A stretch of DNA of 64,000 nucleotides from Streptomyces cyanogenus (GTDB taxonomy: Bacteria; Actinomycetota; Actinomycetes; Streptomycetales; Streptomycetaceae), in contig NZ_CP071839.1 in the NCBI RefSeq assembly GCF_017526105.1, forward strand, positions 5,533,001-5,597,000, given 5' to 3'. A program made the position numbers and the translations under genes. Shown here one piece after another: positions 42,120-50,178 of the stretch (positions within the stretch are counted from its first letter, which is position 1; every line of letters begins with the position of its first letter). The notes beneath the pieces are model-generated. The model was given only the letters and a program-made list of their open reading frames with translations, made no database searches and was not told where the DNA came from.

Positions 42120-43694
42120 CTACGCGTGGTGGCGGGAGCGGGTCCGCGGGCCGCCGTAGGCCGCCGGAGGGCCGGCGTCCGGGGTTTCGGCGAGGAGGAT
42201 GCCGCCGAGGACGGCGCCGGCCACGCCGGCCGTGCTCCCCTCGGCGTCGAGGTGCGGGATGCCGTACTCCCGAACGTCCCGCTCGGCCAGCTCCCGTGCC
42301 TCCCCGGCCACCGCGTCGGCCCGTGCGGCGTTCCCGGCGCCCAGCTCCCGTACCGCCTCCGCCAGCCGGGCCCGGGCCTGCGTTCCCACGGCCCCCCGGT
42401 GCACGGCGACGAACTCCTCCGCCCCGGCGACGGAGTTCCGCGCCACCAGCAGTGCCGCGGCGTCCAGCACCCCCGAGCGCGCCCCGTCCAGCCGCCCGGC
42501 GGCGCGGGTGATCCGGCGCAGCGCGTCCAGCGGATCGTACGGGCCGCCCGTCAGCTCCTCGCGGACCGCGGCCAGCACCAGGTCGGCGTGCGCCAGCCGC
42601 GCGTGCAGCTCGGTCGTGGTCGGCGAGGTCCGCCCCGTACCGCTCCGCACCGCCGCCAGCTCGGCCTCCGCGCCGGTGAGCGCCGCCGGCACCAGTGCGG
42701 CCGCCTCCCCCAGCCGTGACACGAGCCGCTCCACCCCGTCCACCAGGACCGCCGCCTGGACCACCGCCCCCTCACCGGCCCGCAACTGCCGGACGGCGCG
42801 CGGCCGGTCGCCCGCGTCGGCGGCCTGCCGAGCCTCGTTGAGCCGCGCGGTGGCGAACAGCAGCCGGTCCTTGGCCTGTTCGACGTACCCGCTGACGGGT
42901 TCGCCGGCCGAGGGCGCGTACCGCTTCCGGACCGTCGCCAGCAACTCCTGGGCGGTCACCGCCCGTGCCGCCAGCTCCCGGAACCGCTCCTCGGCCGCCA
43001 CCAGCGCCGCCCCCACCCCCCGGTCACCACCGTCCTCGTCCAGCCCGCGCAACCGGTCCAGCGCCGCCGCCTCCGCGTCCAGCCGGCGCCCGGCCTCCGC
43101 GCAGCGGCCCAGCACCCCGACCAGCGCCTGGTGCCGGGCGCTCGGCTCCTCCGGGACGCCCTCCTCGTACCGCCGCCAGATCGCGAACGCCGCCGCCAGC
43201 TCGGTCTCCGCGGCCCGCAGCGCGTGCGTGAACGGCTCGGTCTGCTTGTCCCCGAACAGCTCCCGCACCAGGGACAGTTCCTCCCTGCTGGCCCGTACGC
43301 AGTCATCGGCCAGCCGCAGTGCCGCCCGCGCCTGGCGCTCGGACTCGGCCGGGGTGGGCGTGGGCGGCCGCGCCGGGACGGTTCCCGGAGTCGTCCGGGT
43401 CCGGGCCCGGCGGGTGCGCCGCAGGTAGCCGTATCCGGCCAGGGCCACGGCCGTCGCCCCGGCGACGAGCGGCAGCGCCAGGTCCGCGACCGACGTCCCG
43501 TCCTGCTGCGGGGCGGCCGCGGCGGCCACGGCGCCGGCCGAGGCCACGGGAACCGGATCATGGACCTCGGCCGTCATCATCGGCAACACCAGCCACCCGG
43601 TTCCCGTCAGGGCACCCAGCACGGCATGCGTCACCCGCACCCGTATGTGCGCGGTGGCACGCCGGGGCCGGCCCCGGCTCAGGGAGGACGTCAC
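42120..43694 (-). CDS. Coiled-coil membrane protein of unknown function
   Basis: A 524-residue protein. Two hydrophobic segments lie near the N-terminus (about 25-42, VLGALTGTGWLVLPMM; about 70-88, LALPLVAGATAVALAGYGYL). The remaining about 400 residues are Ala/Arg/Glu-rich helices, probably several coiled-coil bundles (RAALRLADDCVRASREEL; RLNEARQAADAGDRPRAVRQL). The C-terminus is short and Gly/Pro-rich, ending in RSRHHA. The layout resembles the helical parts of some TPM-domain proteins, but no TPM domain is present. A bacteria-specific scaffold role is possible. The function is not recognised. Confidence 0.7.
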   Translation of the reverse strand: MTSSLSRGRPRRATAHIRVRVTHAVLGALTGTGWLVLPMMTAEVHDPVPVASAGAVAAAAAPQQDGTSVADLALPLVAGATAVALAGYGYLRRTRRARTRTTPGTVPARPPTPTPAESERQARAALRLADDCVRASREELSLVRELFGDKQTEPFTHALRAAETELAAAFAIWRRYEEGVPEEPSARHQALVGVLGRCAEAGRRLDAEAAALDRLRGLDEDGGDRGVGAALVAAEERFRELAARAVTAQELLATVRKRYAPSAGEPVSGYVEQAKDRLLFATARLNEARQAADAGDRPRAVRQLRAGEGAVVQAAVLVDGVERLVSRLGEAAALVPAALTGAEAELAAVRSGTGRTSPTTTELHARLAHADLVLAAVREELTGGPYDPLDALRRITRAAGRLDGARSGVLDAAALLVARNSVAGAEEFVAVHRGAVGTQARARLAEAVRELGAGNAARADAVAGEARELAERDVREYGIPHLDAEGSTAGVAGAVLGGILLAETPDAGPPAAYGGPRTRSRHHA

Positions 43695-43774
43695 ATTTCG
43701 GAGCGTATGGGCAGGTAGGCGGCTCCGCGAGCGGGACGGATACGGGTGGGGGACCAGGCGGACAGGGGGGCGGG

Positions 43775-45037
43775 ATGGACGAGAACCCGACGGGCGAGCA
43801 GCCTGACCGGGAGCCGACGGCCGAGCGGACGGCTGACCGGAAGTCGACGGGCGAGCGGACGGCTGACCGGGACCCGACGGGCCAGCCGACGGCCGACCGC
43901 GAGCCGACGGCCGAGCGGACGGTCACAGAGCCGGAGCCGCCCTCGGCCGAGCCCACCTCCTGCAAGCCCGCTTCCCCCGAATCCACAACCCCGGAATCCA
44001 CAACCCCCGAGCCCTCCCGCAAGTCCTCCCGCAAGCGCCGTGTCCTCCGGCTCGCGGCGTTCCTTCTCGGCCTCCTCCTGCTCCCGCTCCTCACCGCCGA
44101 GACGGCCCTGCGGCTGAACTACACCGGCGATCCGGCCCCCGGCACCCGTACCCGGCACCAGGACGCCCTCTGGCTGGGGCACGCCTGGGTGGACGGGCGC
44201 AAGGGCGACCGGGACGTCAAGGCCCTCGCCGACCGGCTGCGCGGCACCGGCATCCGTGACCTGTATGTCCACTCCGGCCCCCTGGAACACGACGGCACGC
44301 TGCCCGAGTCGGCGTACCCGAAAGCCCGTTGGCTGACGGCGGCCGTGCACCGGGAGCTGCCCGGCGTCCGTGTCCAGGCCTGGCTCGGTGACAAGCTGGC
44401 CGGCGAGGGGCCCGAGGGCCTGCGCCTGGACCGCCCGGCCACCCGCGCGGCGGTCCTCGCCTCCACCCGCGCCGTCCTCGCCGCCGGCTTCCAGGGCGCC
44501 CACTTCGACCTGGAGCCGCTGCACTCCGGCGACCGCGACTACCTGGGCCTCCTCGACGATCTGCGCGCGCTCACCCACGCCCGGGGCGCCGTCCTCTCCG
44601 TCGCCGCCCACCAGATCGACCCGCTGCCCGCGTTCCACTCCTTCTGGGGTGCCACCACCGGCCACCCCAAGTGGTGGTCGCAGGCCTACTTCGGGCAGGT
44701 GGCCCGCCGCGTGGACCAGATCGCCGTCATGTCGTACGACACCATGCAGCCGCTGCAGAGCCTGTACGGCGGCTATGTGGCGCAGCAGACCAGCCTCGCC
44801 CTGGAGGTCACCCCGGACGGCACCGACCTCCTGATGGGCCTGCCCTTCCACCACGAGAACCGGTTCGGCCACTGGGCGCACGCCGAGACCGTCCCGGCGG
44901 CCGTGCGGGGCGTACGGCTGGGCCTGTCCCGCACGGACGCGGACCGGCGTCGGTTCGGCGTCGCCCTGTACGTCGACTTCGCCGCCACCGAGGACGACTG
45001 GACCGCCTATCGGAAGGACTGGGTCCGTACGCCATGA
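43775..45037 (+). CDS. Membrane-anchored GH18-like protein
   Basis: A 420-residue protein. The first about 80 residues are a hydrophilic cytoplasmic tail of degenerate decad repeats (PTAERTADR-like units). A basic stretch and one transmembrane helix follow (about 90-110, LAAFLLGLLLLPLL). The extracellular domain is a TIM barrel related to glycoside hydrolase 18. It shows the strand-four motif GAHFDLEPLHSG, with Asp245 and Glu247 in place of DxxDxDxE, and later VMSYDTMQP, with the conserved Tyr-Asp. It may act on wall glycans or be a binding protein. Its stop overlaps the start of the APH-fold gene (ATGA), so both are translated together. Confidence 0.72.
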   Translation: MDENPTGEQPDREPTAERTADRKSTGERTADRDPTGQPTADREPTAERTVTEPEPPSAEPTSCKPASPESTTPESTTPEPSRKSSRKRRVLRLAAFLLGLLLLPLLTAETALRLNYTGDPAPGTRTRHQDALWLGHAWVDGRKGDRDVKALADRLRGTGIRDLYVHSGPLEHDGTLPESAYPKARWLTAAVHRELPGVRVQAWLGDKLAGEGPEGLRLDRPATRAAVLASTRAVLAAGFQGAHFDLEPLHSGDRDYLGLLDDLRALTHARGAVLSVAAHQIDPLPAFHSFWGATTGHPKWWSQAYFGQVARRVDQIAVMSYDTMQPLQSLYGGYVAQQTSLALEVTPDGTDLLMGLPFHHENRFGHWAHAETVPAAVRGVRLGLSRTDADRRRFGVALYVDFAATEDDWTAYRKDWVRTP

Positions 45038-46023
45038 CGCCTGCCCGCGCCCACCTCACCCGCGACGACCTCACCCCGCTCGCCCGCGCCGCCCTCGGCC
45101 GCAGGCCCACCGCTGTCACCCGGCTGCGCGGCGGCTCCAGGAAGGGCGTCTACCGGCTCGCCCTCGACGACGACACGACCGCGATCGCGTACGTCTGGTC
45201 CCCCGAGGAGGACTACTGGGGCGGGCCCGAGCCCGACCTCCGCGACACCTTCGCGCACGCCTCCGGCATCGACCTGTTCCTGGCGGCCCACCAACGCCTC
45301 ACCGGACTCGGCGTCCGCGTCCCGCGGCTGCTGTTCGCCGACGAGGACGCCGTCCACCTGCCCGCGGCCACGGCGGTCGTCGAGGACGTCCGGGGCGGCA
45401 GCCTGGAGCGGCTGCTGCGCGACGACCCGGCCGCGGCCCGGGTGCCGCTGGCGCGGCTGGCCGGGATGCTCGGCGCGCTGCGGGAGTGCACGTCCGCCGG
45501 GCACGGCAAGGCCGCCCTGGTGGAGCGGGGCGGGACGGCCTACGGCGGATCCTGCGAGCAGGCCGTCGCCGACCGGGCGGTCCGGGACGTCGCGGCCGCC
45601 GCCGAGCGGGACCCCCGGGTGCGCGCGGCGCGCCGGGCGCTGACGGAGCGGGTCCGGGAGCTGCGGGCCGCCGTCGCGCCGCGCGCCCGCACCTCCCTCG
45701 TGCACGGCGAACTCGGTCCGGACCATGTTCTGGTGACCCACGACGGTGATCCGGCGCTCATCGACATCGAAGGGCTGATGTACTTCGACGCCGAGTGGGA
45801 GCACGCCTTCCTCGAACTCCGCTTCGGGCCCGCCTACGACGTGCTGCGCACCGCCGGCCTCGACCAGGACCGGATGGCGCTGTACCGGCTCGCGATGCAC
45901 CTCGGTCTGGTCGCCGGGCCGCTGCGGCTGCTCGACGGCGACTTCCCGGAGCGGCAGGTCATGCTGGACATCGCGGAGTTCAATCTTCGGCGGGCGCTCG
46001 ATCTGCTGCGGACCGCCTCCTGA
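45034..46023 (+). CDS. APH-fold phosphotransferase
   Basis: A 329-residue aminoglycoside-phosphotransferase-like kinase. The glycine-rich loop LRGGSRKGVYRL is near residue 30. The catalytic loop is LVHGELGPDHVLV, with Glu where the usual HGDLHPGN-type motif has Asp, and the metal-binding motif is LIDIEG. The substitution makes catalysis uncertain. Similar proteins phosphorylate sugars, antibiotics or macrolides. Coupling to a surface GH18-like protein suggests a sugar or wall-fragment substrate, but this is inference. The last 44 bp overlap the convergent sdhB gene. Confidence 0.75.
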   Translation: MTPARAHLTRDDLTPLARAALGRRPTAVTRLRGGSRKGVYRLALDDDTTAIAYVWSPEEDYWGGPEPDLRDTFAHASGIDLFLAAHQRLTGLGVRVPRLLFADEDAVHLPAATAVVEDVRGGSLERLLRDDPAAARVPLARLAGMLGALRECTSAGHGKAALVERGGTAYGGSCEQAVADRAVRDVAAAAERDPRVRAARRALTERVRELRAAVAPRARTSLVHGELGPDHVLVTHDGDPALIDIEGLMYFDAEWEHAFLELRFGPAYDVLRTAGLDQDRMALYRLAMHLGLVAGPLRLLDGDFPERQVMLDIAEFNLRRALDLLRTAS

Positions 46024-46774
46024 TCTTCGAGCCCAGCCACACCAGCGGGTCGTACTTGCGGTCGACCGCGCGTTCCTTCAGCGGGATCAGGGCGTTGTCG
46101 GTGATCCTGATGCCCTCGGGACAGACCTCCGTGCAGCACTTGGTGATGTTGCAGTAGCCGAGGCCGTGGTCGTCCTGGGCGGTGCGCCCGCGGTCCAGGC
46201 CGGTCTCGGCCGCCGCGTCCAGCGGGTGCATGTCGAGTTCGGCGACCCGCATCAGGTACCGCGGGCCGGCGAACGCCCGCTTGTTCTCCTCGTGGTCGCG
46301 CACCACGTGGCAGGTGTTCTGGCACAGGAAGCACTCGATGCACTTGCGGAACTCCTGCGGACGGTCCACGTCCTCCTGGAACATGCGGTACTCGCCCGGA
46401 CCCAGACCGGCGGGCGGCACGAACGCCGGGACCTCCCGTGCCTTCTGGTAGTTGAAACCGACGTCCGTCACCAGGTCCCGGATGACCGGGAAGGCGCGCA
46501 GCGGGGTGATCGTGATCGTCTCCGCCCGGTCGAAGACCGACATACGGGTCATGCACATCAGCCGCGGGCGGCCGTTGATCTCCGCCGAGCACGAACCGCA
46601 TTTGCCCGCCTTGCAGTTCCAGCGCACGGCCAGGTCGGGCGCCTGGGTGGCCTGGAGGCGGTGGACGATGTCCAGGACCACCTCACCGTCGTTCACCTCG
46701 ACCGTGAAGTCCTCCAGGCCGCCGCCCTGTTCGTCGCCCCGCCACACCTTGAAGCGGGCTTCGTAGCTGCTCAC
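45980..46774 (-). CDS. sdhB: Succinate dehydrogenase iron-sulfur subunit
   Basis: A 264-residue SdhB. The N-terminal plant-type ferredoxin domain binds [2Fe-2S] through WNCKAGKCGSCSAEING. The C-terminal domain has CIECFLCQNTC for [4Fe-4S], and a CCTEVCPEGI-type segment for [3Fe-4S]. It passes electrons from SdhA to the membrane subunit. The GTG start overlaps the sdhA stop (GTGA, 46771-46774). The 3' end runs 44 bp into the convergent APH-fold gene, leaving no spacer or terminator. It is part of sdhC-sdhA-sdhB. Confidence 0.95.
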   Translation of the reverse strand: MSSYEARFKVWRGDEQGGGLEDFTVEVNDGEVVLDIVHRLQATQAPDLAVRWNCKAGKCGSCSAEINGRPRLMCMTRMSVFDRAETITITPLRAFPVIRDLVTDVGFNYQKAREVPAFVPPAGLGPGEYRMFQEDVDRPQEFRKCIECFLCQNTCHVVRDHEENKRAFAGPRYLMRVAELDMHPLDAAAETGLDRGRTAQDDHGLGYCNITKCCTEVCPEGIRITDNALIPLKERAVDRKYDPLVWLGSKIRRRSAADRAPAED

Positions 46775-48708
46775 TCGTACAGCTCCTCTTCGGCGAGGTA
46801 CTTGACCAGCTCCTCCTTCTCGAAGAGGGCGAGCAGGTCCGGGCGGATGGGGTCGGTGGTCTCGCGGGCGAGGCGGATCTGGCCCCGGGCCGGGTCGGTC
46901 GCGGCGAGGCCGCCGGTGGGGTCGGCGAGGGTGCACAGCAGGTTCACGTTGCGCCAGGCCCGGTCCATCGTCGGATGGTCCTCGCGGGTGTGCCCGCCGC
47001 GCGACTCGGTGCGCTCCAGCGCGGCCCGGGCCACGCACTCGCTGACCAGCAGCATGTTCCTGAGGTCGAGGGCGAGGTGCCAGCCCGGGTTGAACTGGCG
47101 GTGGCCCTCGACACCGGCCCGCCGGGCCCGGGCCCGCAGCTCGGCCAGCTTGTGCAGGGCCTGCTCCATCTCGCTCTCGCGGCGGATGATGCCGACCAGG
47201 TCGTTCATGGCCTGCTGGAGTTCCTGGTGCAGGGTGTACGGGTTCTCCGGGGGGCCCGCCGCGCCGTCGTCCTGCGCCTGTGCGGAGAAGGGCCGCAGGG
47301 CCTCCGCCGCGGCCGTGTCGACCTGGGCGTCGTCCACCGGGGGCCGCCGGCCCGCCAGCCCCTGCGCGTACTCGGCCGCGTGCCAGCCGGCGCGGCGGCC
47401 GAAGACCAGCAGGTCGGACAGGGAGTTGCCGCCGAGCCGGTTGGAGCCGTGCATGCCGCCGGCCACCTCACCGGCCGCGTACAGCCCGGGCACCCCGCGG
47501 GCCGCCGCCGTGTCGGAGTCGACCGCGATGCCGCCCATGACGTAGTGGCAGGTCGGCCCGACCTCCATCGCCTCGGCCGTGATGTCGACGTCCGCCAGCT
47601 CCTTGAACTGGTGGTACATGGACGGCAGCCGGCGCCGGATCACCTCGGCGGGCATCCGGGTCGACACGTCCAGGAAGACCCCGCCGTGCGGCGAGCCCCG
47701 GCCCGCCTTGACCTCGGCGTTGATCGCGCGGGCCACCTCGTCGCGGGGGAGCAGCTCCGGCGGGCGCCGGTTGTTGTCGGGGTCCTCGTACCACCGGTCG
47801 GCCTCCTGCTCCGACTCGGCGTACTTGTCCTTGAAGACGTCCGGGACGTAGTCGAACATGAACCGCTTGCCCTCGGAGTTCCGCAGCACCCCGCCGTCCC
47901 CGCGCACCGACTCGGTGACGAGGATGCCCTTGACCGACGGCGGCCAGACCATGCCGGTCGGGTGGAACTGCACGAACTCCATGTTCAGCAGCGGCGCGCC
48001 GGCCAGGAGCGCCAGCGCGTGGCCGTCGCCCGTGTACTCCCACGAGTTCGACGTGACCTTGAACGACTTGCCGATGCCACCGGTGGCGACGACCACGGCG
48101 GGGGCTTCGAGGACGAAGAAGCGGCCGGTCTCGCGGTCGTAGGCGAAGACACCACTCACCCGCTCGCCGTCCTTGAGGACCCTGGTGACCGTGCACTCCT
48201 GGAAGACCTTCAGCCGGGACTCGTAGTCCCCGGTCTCCTTGAAGTCCTCCTGCTGGAGCGCGACGATCTTCTGCTGGAGCGTGCGGATCAGCTCCAGACC
48301 GGTGCGGTCGCCCACATGGGCCAGCCGCGGGTACTCGTGGCCGCCGAAGTTGCGCTGTGAGATCCGGCCGTCCTTCGTACGGTCGAACAGCGCGCCCCAG
48401 GTCTCCAGCTCCCACACCCGGTCGGGGGCCTCCTGCGCGTGCAGCTCGGCCATCCGCCACTGGTTGAGGAACTTGCCGCCGCGCATGGTGTCGCGGAAGT
48501 GGACCTGCCAGTTGTCGTGCTCGTTGGCGTTGGCCATCGCCGCCGCGATGCCGCCCTCGGCCATCACGGTGTGCGCCTTGCCGAACAGCGACTTGCAGAT
48601 CACCGCCGTACGGGCGCCCCGCTCGCGCGCCTCGATCGCGGCCCGCAGCCCGGCGCCGCCGGCACCGACCACGACGACGTCCCACTCCTGCCGGTCGACC
48701 ACGGACAT
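46771..48708 (-). CDS. sdhA: Succinate dehydrogenase flavoprotein subunit
   Basis: A 645-residue SdhA. The FAD-binding start is DVVVVGAGGAGLRAAIEA. The covalent-FAD His region is KSLFGKAHTVMAEGGIAAA, key part KAHTVMAEGG. The substrate-binding segment includes QFHPTGM and the catalytic Arg region RLGGNSLSDLLVFG. The length nearly equals the 646-residue Sdh1 flavoprotein of M. tuberculosis. It oxidises succinate to fumarate, feeding the two fumarases encoded earlier in the window. It sits 16 bp after sdhC and overlaps sdhB. Confidence 0.96.
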   Translation of the reverse strand: MSVVDRQEWDVVVVGAGGAGLRAAIEARERGARTAVICKSLFGKAHTVMAEGGIAAAMANANEHDNWQVHFRDTMRGGKFLNQWRMAELHAQEAPDRVWELETWGALFDRTKDGRISQRNFGGHEYPRLAHVGDRTGLELIRTLQQKIVALQQEDFKETGDYESRLKVFQECTVTRVLKDGERVSGVFAYDRETGRFFVLEAPAVVVATGGIGKSFKVTSNSWEYTGDGHALALLAGAPLLNMEFVQFHPTGMVWPPSVKGILVTESVRGDGGVLRNSEGKRFMFDYVPDVFKDKYAESEQEADRWYEDPDNNRRPPELLPRDEVARAINAEVKAGRGSPHGGVFLDVSTRMPAEVIRRRLPSMYHQFKELADVDITAEAMEVGPTCHYVMGGIAVDSDTAAARGVPGLYAAGEVAGGMHGSNRLGGNSLSDLLVFGRRAGWHAAEYAQGLAGRRPPVDDAQVDTAAAEALRPFSAQAQDDGAAGPPENPYTLHQELQQAMNDLVGIIRRESEMEQALHKLAELRARARRAGVEGHRQFNPGWHLALDLRNMLLVSECVARAALERTESRGGHTREDHPTMDRAWRNVNLLCTLADPTGGLAATDPARGQIRLARETTDPIRPDLLALFEKEELVKYLAEEELYE

Positions 48709-48724
48709 CAGAAGGCCTCACTCA

Positions 48725-49546
48725 TCAGAAGAACCTCGGATCGTCGAAGACCCCGGACGCGACGAGGTAGACGTAGAAGTCGGCGAGCGCCACGCTCAGC
48801 AGCGACGCCCAGGCCAGCTGCATGTGGCGGGCGTTGAGCCGCCCCACGAACTGCCAGGCCTTGTAGCGCACCGGGTGTTTCGAGAAGTGCTTGAGCTTGC
48901 CGCCGACGATGTGCCGGCAGGAGTGGCAGGAGAGGGTGTACGCCCAGATCAGCACGATGTTGGCCAGGAAGACCAGGGTGCCCAGGCCCATGTGGCCCCA
49001 GCGGTAGTGCGGATCCCGGAAGGCCAGCACGGTGTCGTAGGTCAGCACGCCGGCCACCAGCAGGGCGGCGTAGAAGAAGTACCGGTGGACGTTCTGCAGG
49101 ATCAGCGGGAAGCGGGTCTCGCCGCTGTAGGTGCGGTGCGGCTCGGCCACCGCGCAGGCGGGCGGTGAGGCCCAGAAGGCGCGGTAGTACGCCTTGCGGT
49201 AGTAGTAGCAGGTCAGCCGGAAGCCGAGCGGGAAGATCAGGATGATGATCGCGGGGGAGATGCCCCACCAGCCTCCGAAGAGGTCGGCGTTCGGCCCGGC
49301 GCGCATGGTCCGGCAGTTCTCCGCCAGGCACGGCGAGTAGAACGGCGAGACGTACGGCGCCGCGTAGTAGTGGGCGTTGGCGAAGGCCCGCCAGGTGGAG
49401 TAGACGACGAACGCGAACAGACCGGCCGCGGTGACGGCGGGCGCCAGCCACCAGCGGTCGGTCCGCAGGTGCGGGGCGGCGATCGCGGCACGCGTACGGG
49501 TGTGTACGCCACCGCTGTTCTGTTGGGGTTCCGTACCAGTGGCCAA
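48725..49546 (-). CDS. sdhC: Succinate dehydrogenase membrane anchor (Sdh1 type)
   Basis: A 273-residue single-chain membrane anchor with about five helices (starting at about 33, 90, 150, 185 and 245). Its length equals the Sdh1 anchor of M. tuberculosis, and like that system there is no separate SdhD. Conserved features include a periplasmic Cys pair (SPCLAENC) and LSCHSCRHIVGGKLKHF, with His and Cys residues likely involved in haem or quinone handling. It donates electrons to menaquinone. It is the second gene of the operon after a 96-residue protein gene. Confidence 0.9.
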   Translation of the reverse strand: MATGTEPQQNSGGVHTRTRAAIAAPHLRTDRWWLAPAVTAAGLFAFVVYSTWRAFANAHYYAAPYVSPFYSPCLAENCRTMRAGPNADLFGGWWGISPAIIILIFPLGFRLTCYYYRKAYYRAFWASPPACAVAEPHRTYSGETRFPLILQNVHRYFFYAALLVAGVLTYDTVLAFRDPHYRWGHMGLGTLVFLANIVLIWAYTLSCHSCRHIVGGKLKHFSKHPVRYKAWQFVGRLNARHMQLAWASLLSVALADFYVYLVASGVFDDPRFF

Positions 49547-49573
49547 GTCAGGACTCCGGTCGGTAGGGGTGGG

Positions 49574-49864
49574 TCAGGGGGCGCGGCGGTCGCGGGCGCC
49601 CAGTCCCTCGTCGTCCGTGTCCGTCCACAGGCTGATGTCGTAGGGCGCGTCGGAGATGGTGACGAGGTCGGGCCGGCGCGGCGCGGCCGGGGCGGCGGCG
49701 GCCTCCCGGAGCAGTGCCACGCTCTCGCGCAGATGGTCGGCGTCCAGCCGGGCCCGCCGTATCTCCAGGCTTGAGCTGCCGAGCTGGTGTTCCAGGCGGC
49801 CCAGCGACCGGTGGAGATCGTCGAGACAGCGCTGTACGGCGTTGATGTCGTCGTGCACGGACAT
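49574..49864 (-). CDS. Small protein leading the sdh operon
   Basis: A 96-residue soluble, mostly helical protein. A predicted coiled coil covers about 3-55 (INAVQRCLDDLHRSLGRLEHQL; LDADHLRESVALLREA), then an acidic tail with TISDAPYDISLWTDTDDEGLGA, key part DISLWTDTDDEGLG. It sits 27 bp before sdhC on the same strand, with GAGGG eight bases before its ATG. In M. tuberculosis a protein of similar size (Rv0250c, from memory) occupies the same place beside Sdh1. It could be an assembly factor or accessory subunit. The function is not established. Confidence 0.75.
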   Translation of the reverse strand: MSVHDDINAVQRCLDDLHRSLGRLEHQLGSSSLEIRRARLDADHLRESVALLREAAAAPAAPRRPDLVTISDAPYDISLWTDTDDEGLGARDRRAP

Positions 49865-50089
49865 GACTTGCCCTCGCTTCCGCGGGTCTGGCGGGTCATG
49901 GGCGGCAACGTTCATGCGCCTTGGAGTGTTGCGCCTCACGCCTGCCGGTGTGAAGGGATGTGCAGCGATTGGCCGGGGCGTACGGGTGCATCGTCCGGTG
50001 TGTTGCGCCGCACGGGTGGGCTTACCGGCCGTCGTCGCCGTGTCGCCCGCTGTTGCCGGATCCTTTCCTCTTCAGTGGCCGCATAGATC
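49865..50089. promoter_or_regulatory. Promoter region of the sdh operon
   Basis: The minus-strand half of the gap between the divergent sdh operon and the orphan binding-protein gene. No gene is seen. Alternating GTTGC/GCAAC motifs occur at 49908-50060, but no clear operator was resolved. Confidence 0.35.
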
Positions 50090-50134
50090 TGATCAGCTCC
50101 ATATACCGCCGAACGTGATCAGCTCCATATACCG
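50090..50134 (+). repeat. Two 19-bp direct repeats, 26-bp period
   Basis: TGATCAGCTCCATATACCG occurs exactly at 50090-50108 and 50116-50134, seven bases apart. The 26-bp period is about 2.5 helix turns. The repeats lie 45 bp before the start codon of an oligopeptide-binding lipoprotein gene and are AT-richer than the surroundings, so they are a candidate for a tandem activator or repressor site. Confidence 0.8.
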
Positions 50135-50178
50135 ACAAATGTGAGCATAAGGCCCGTGGCTTCCCGGAGGTAGCAGAG

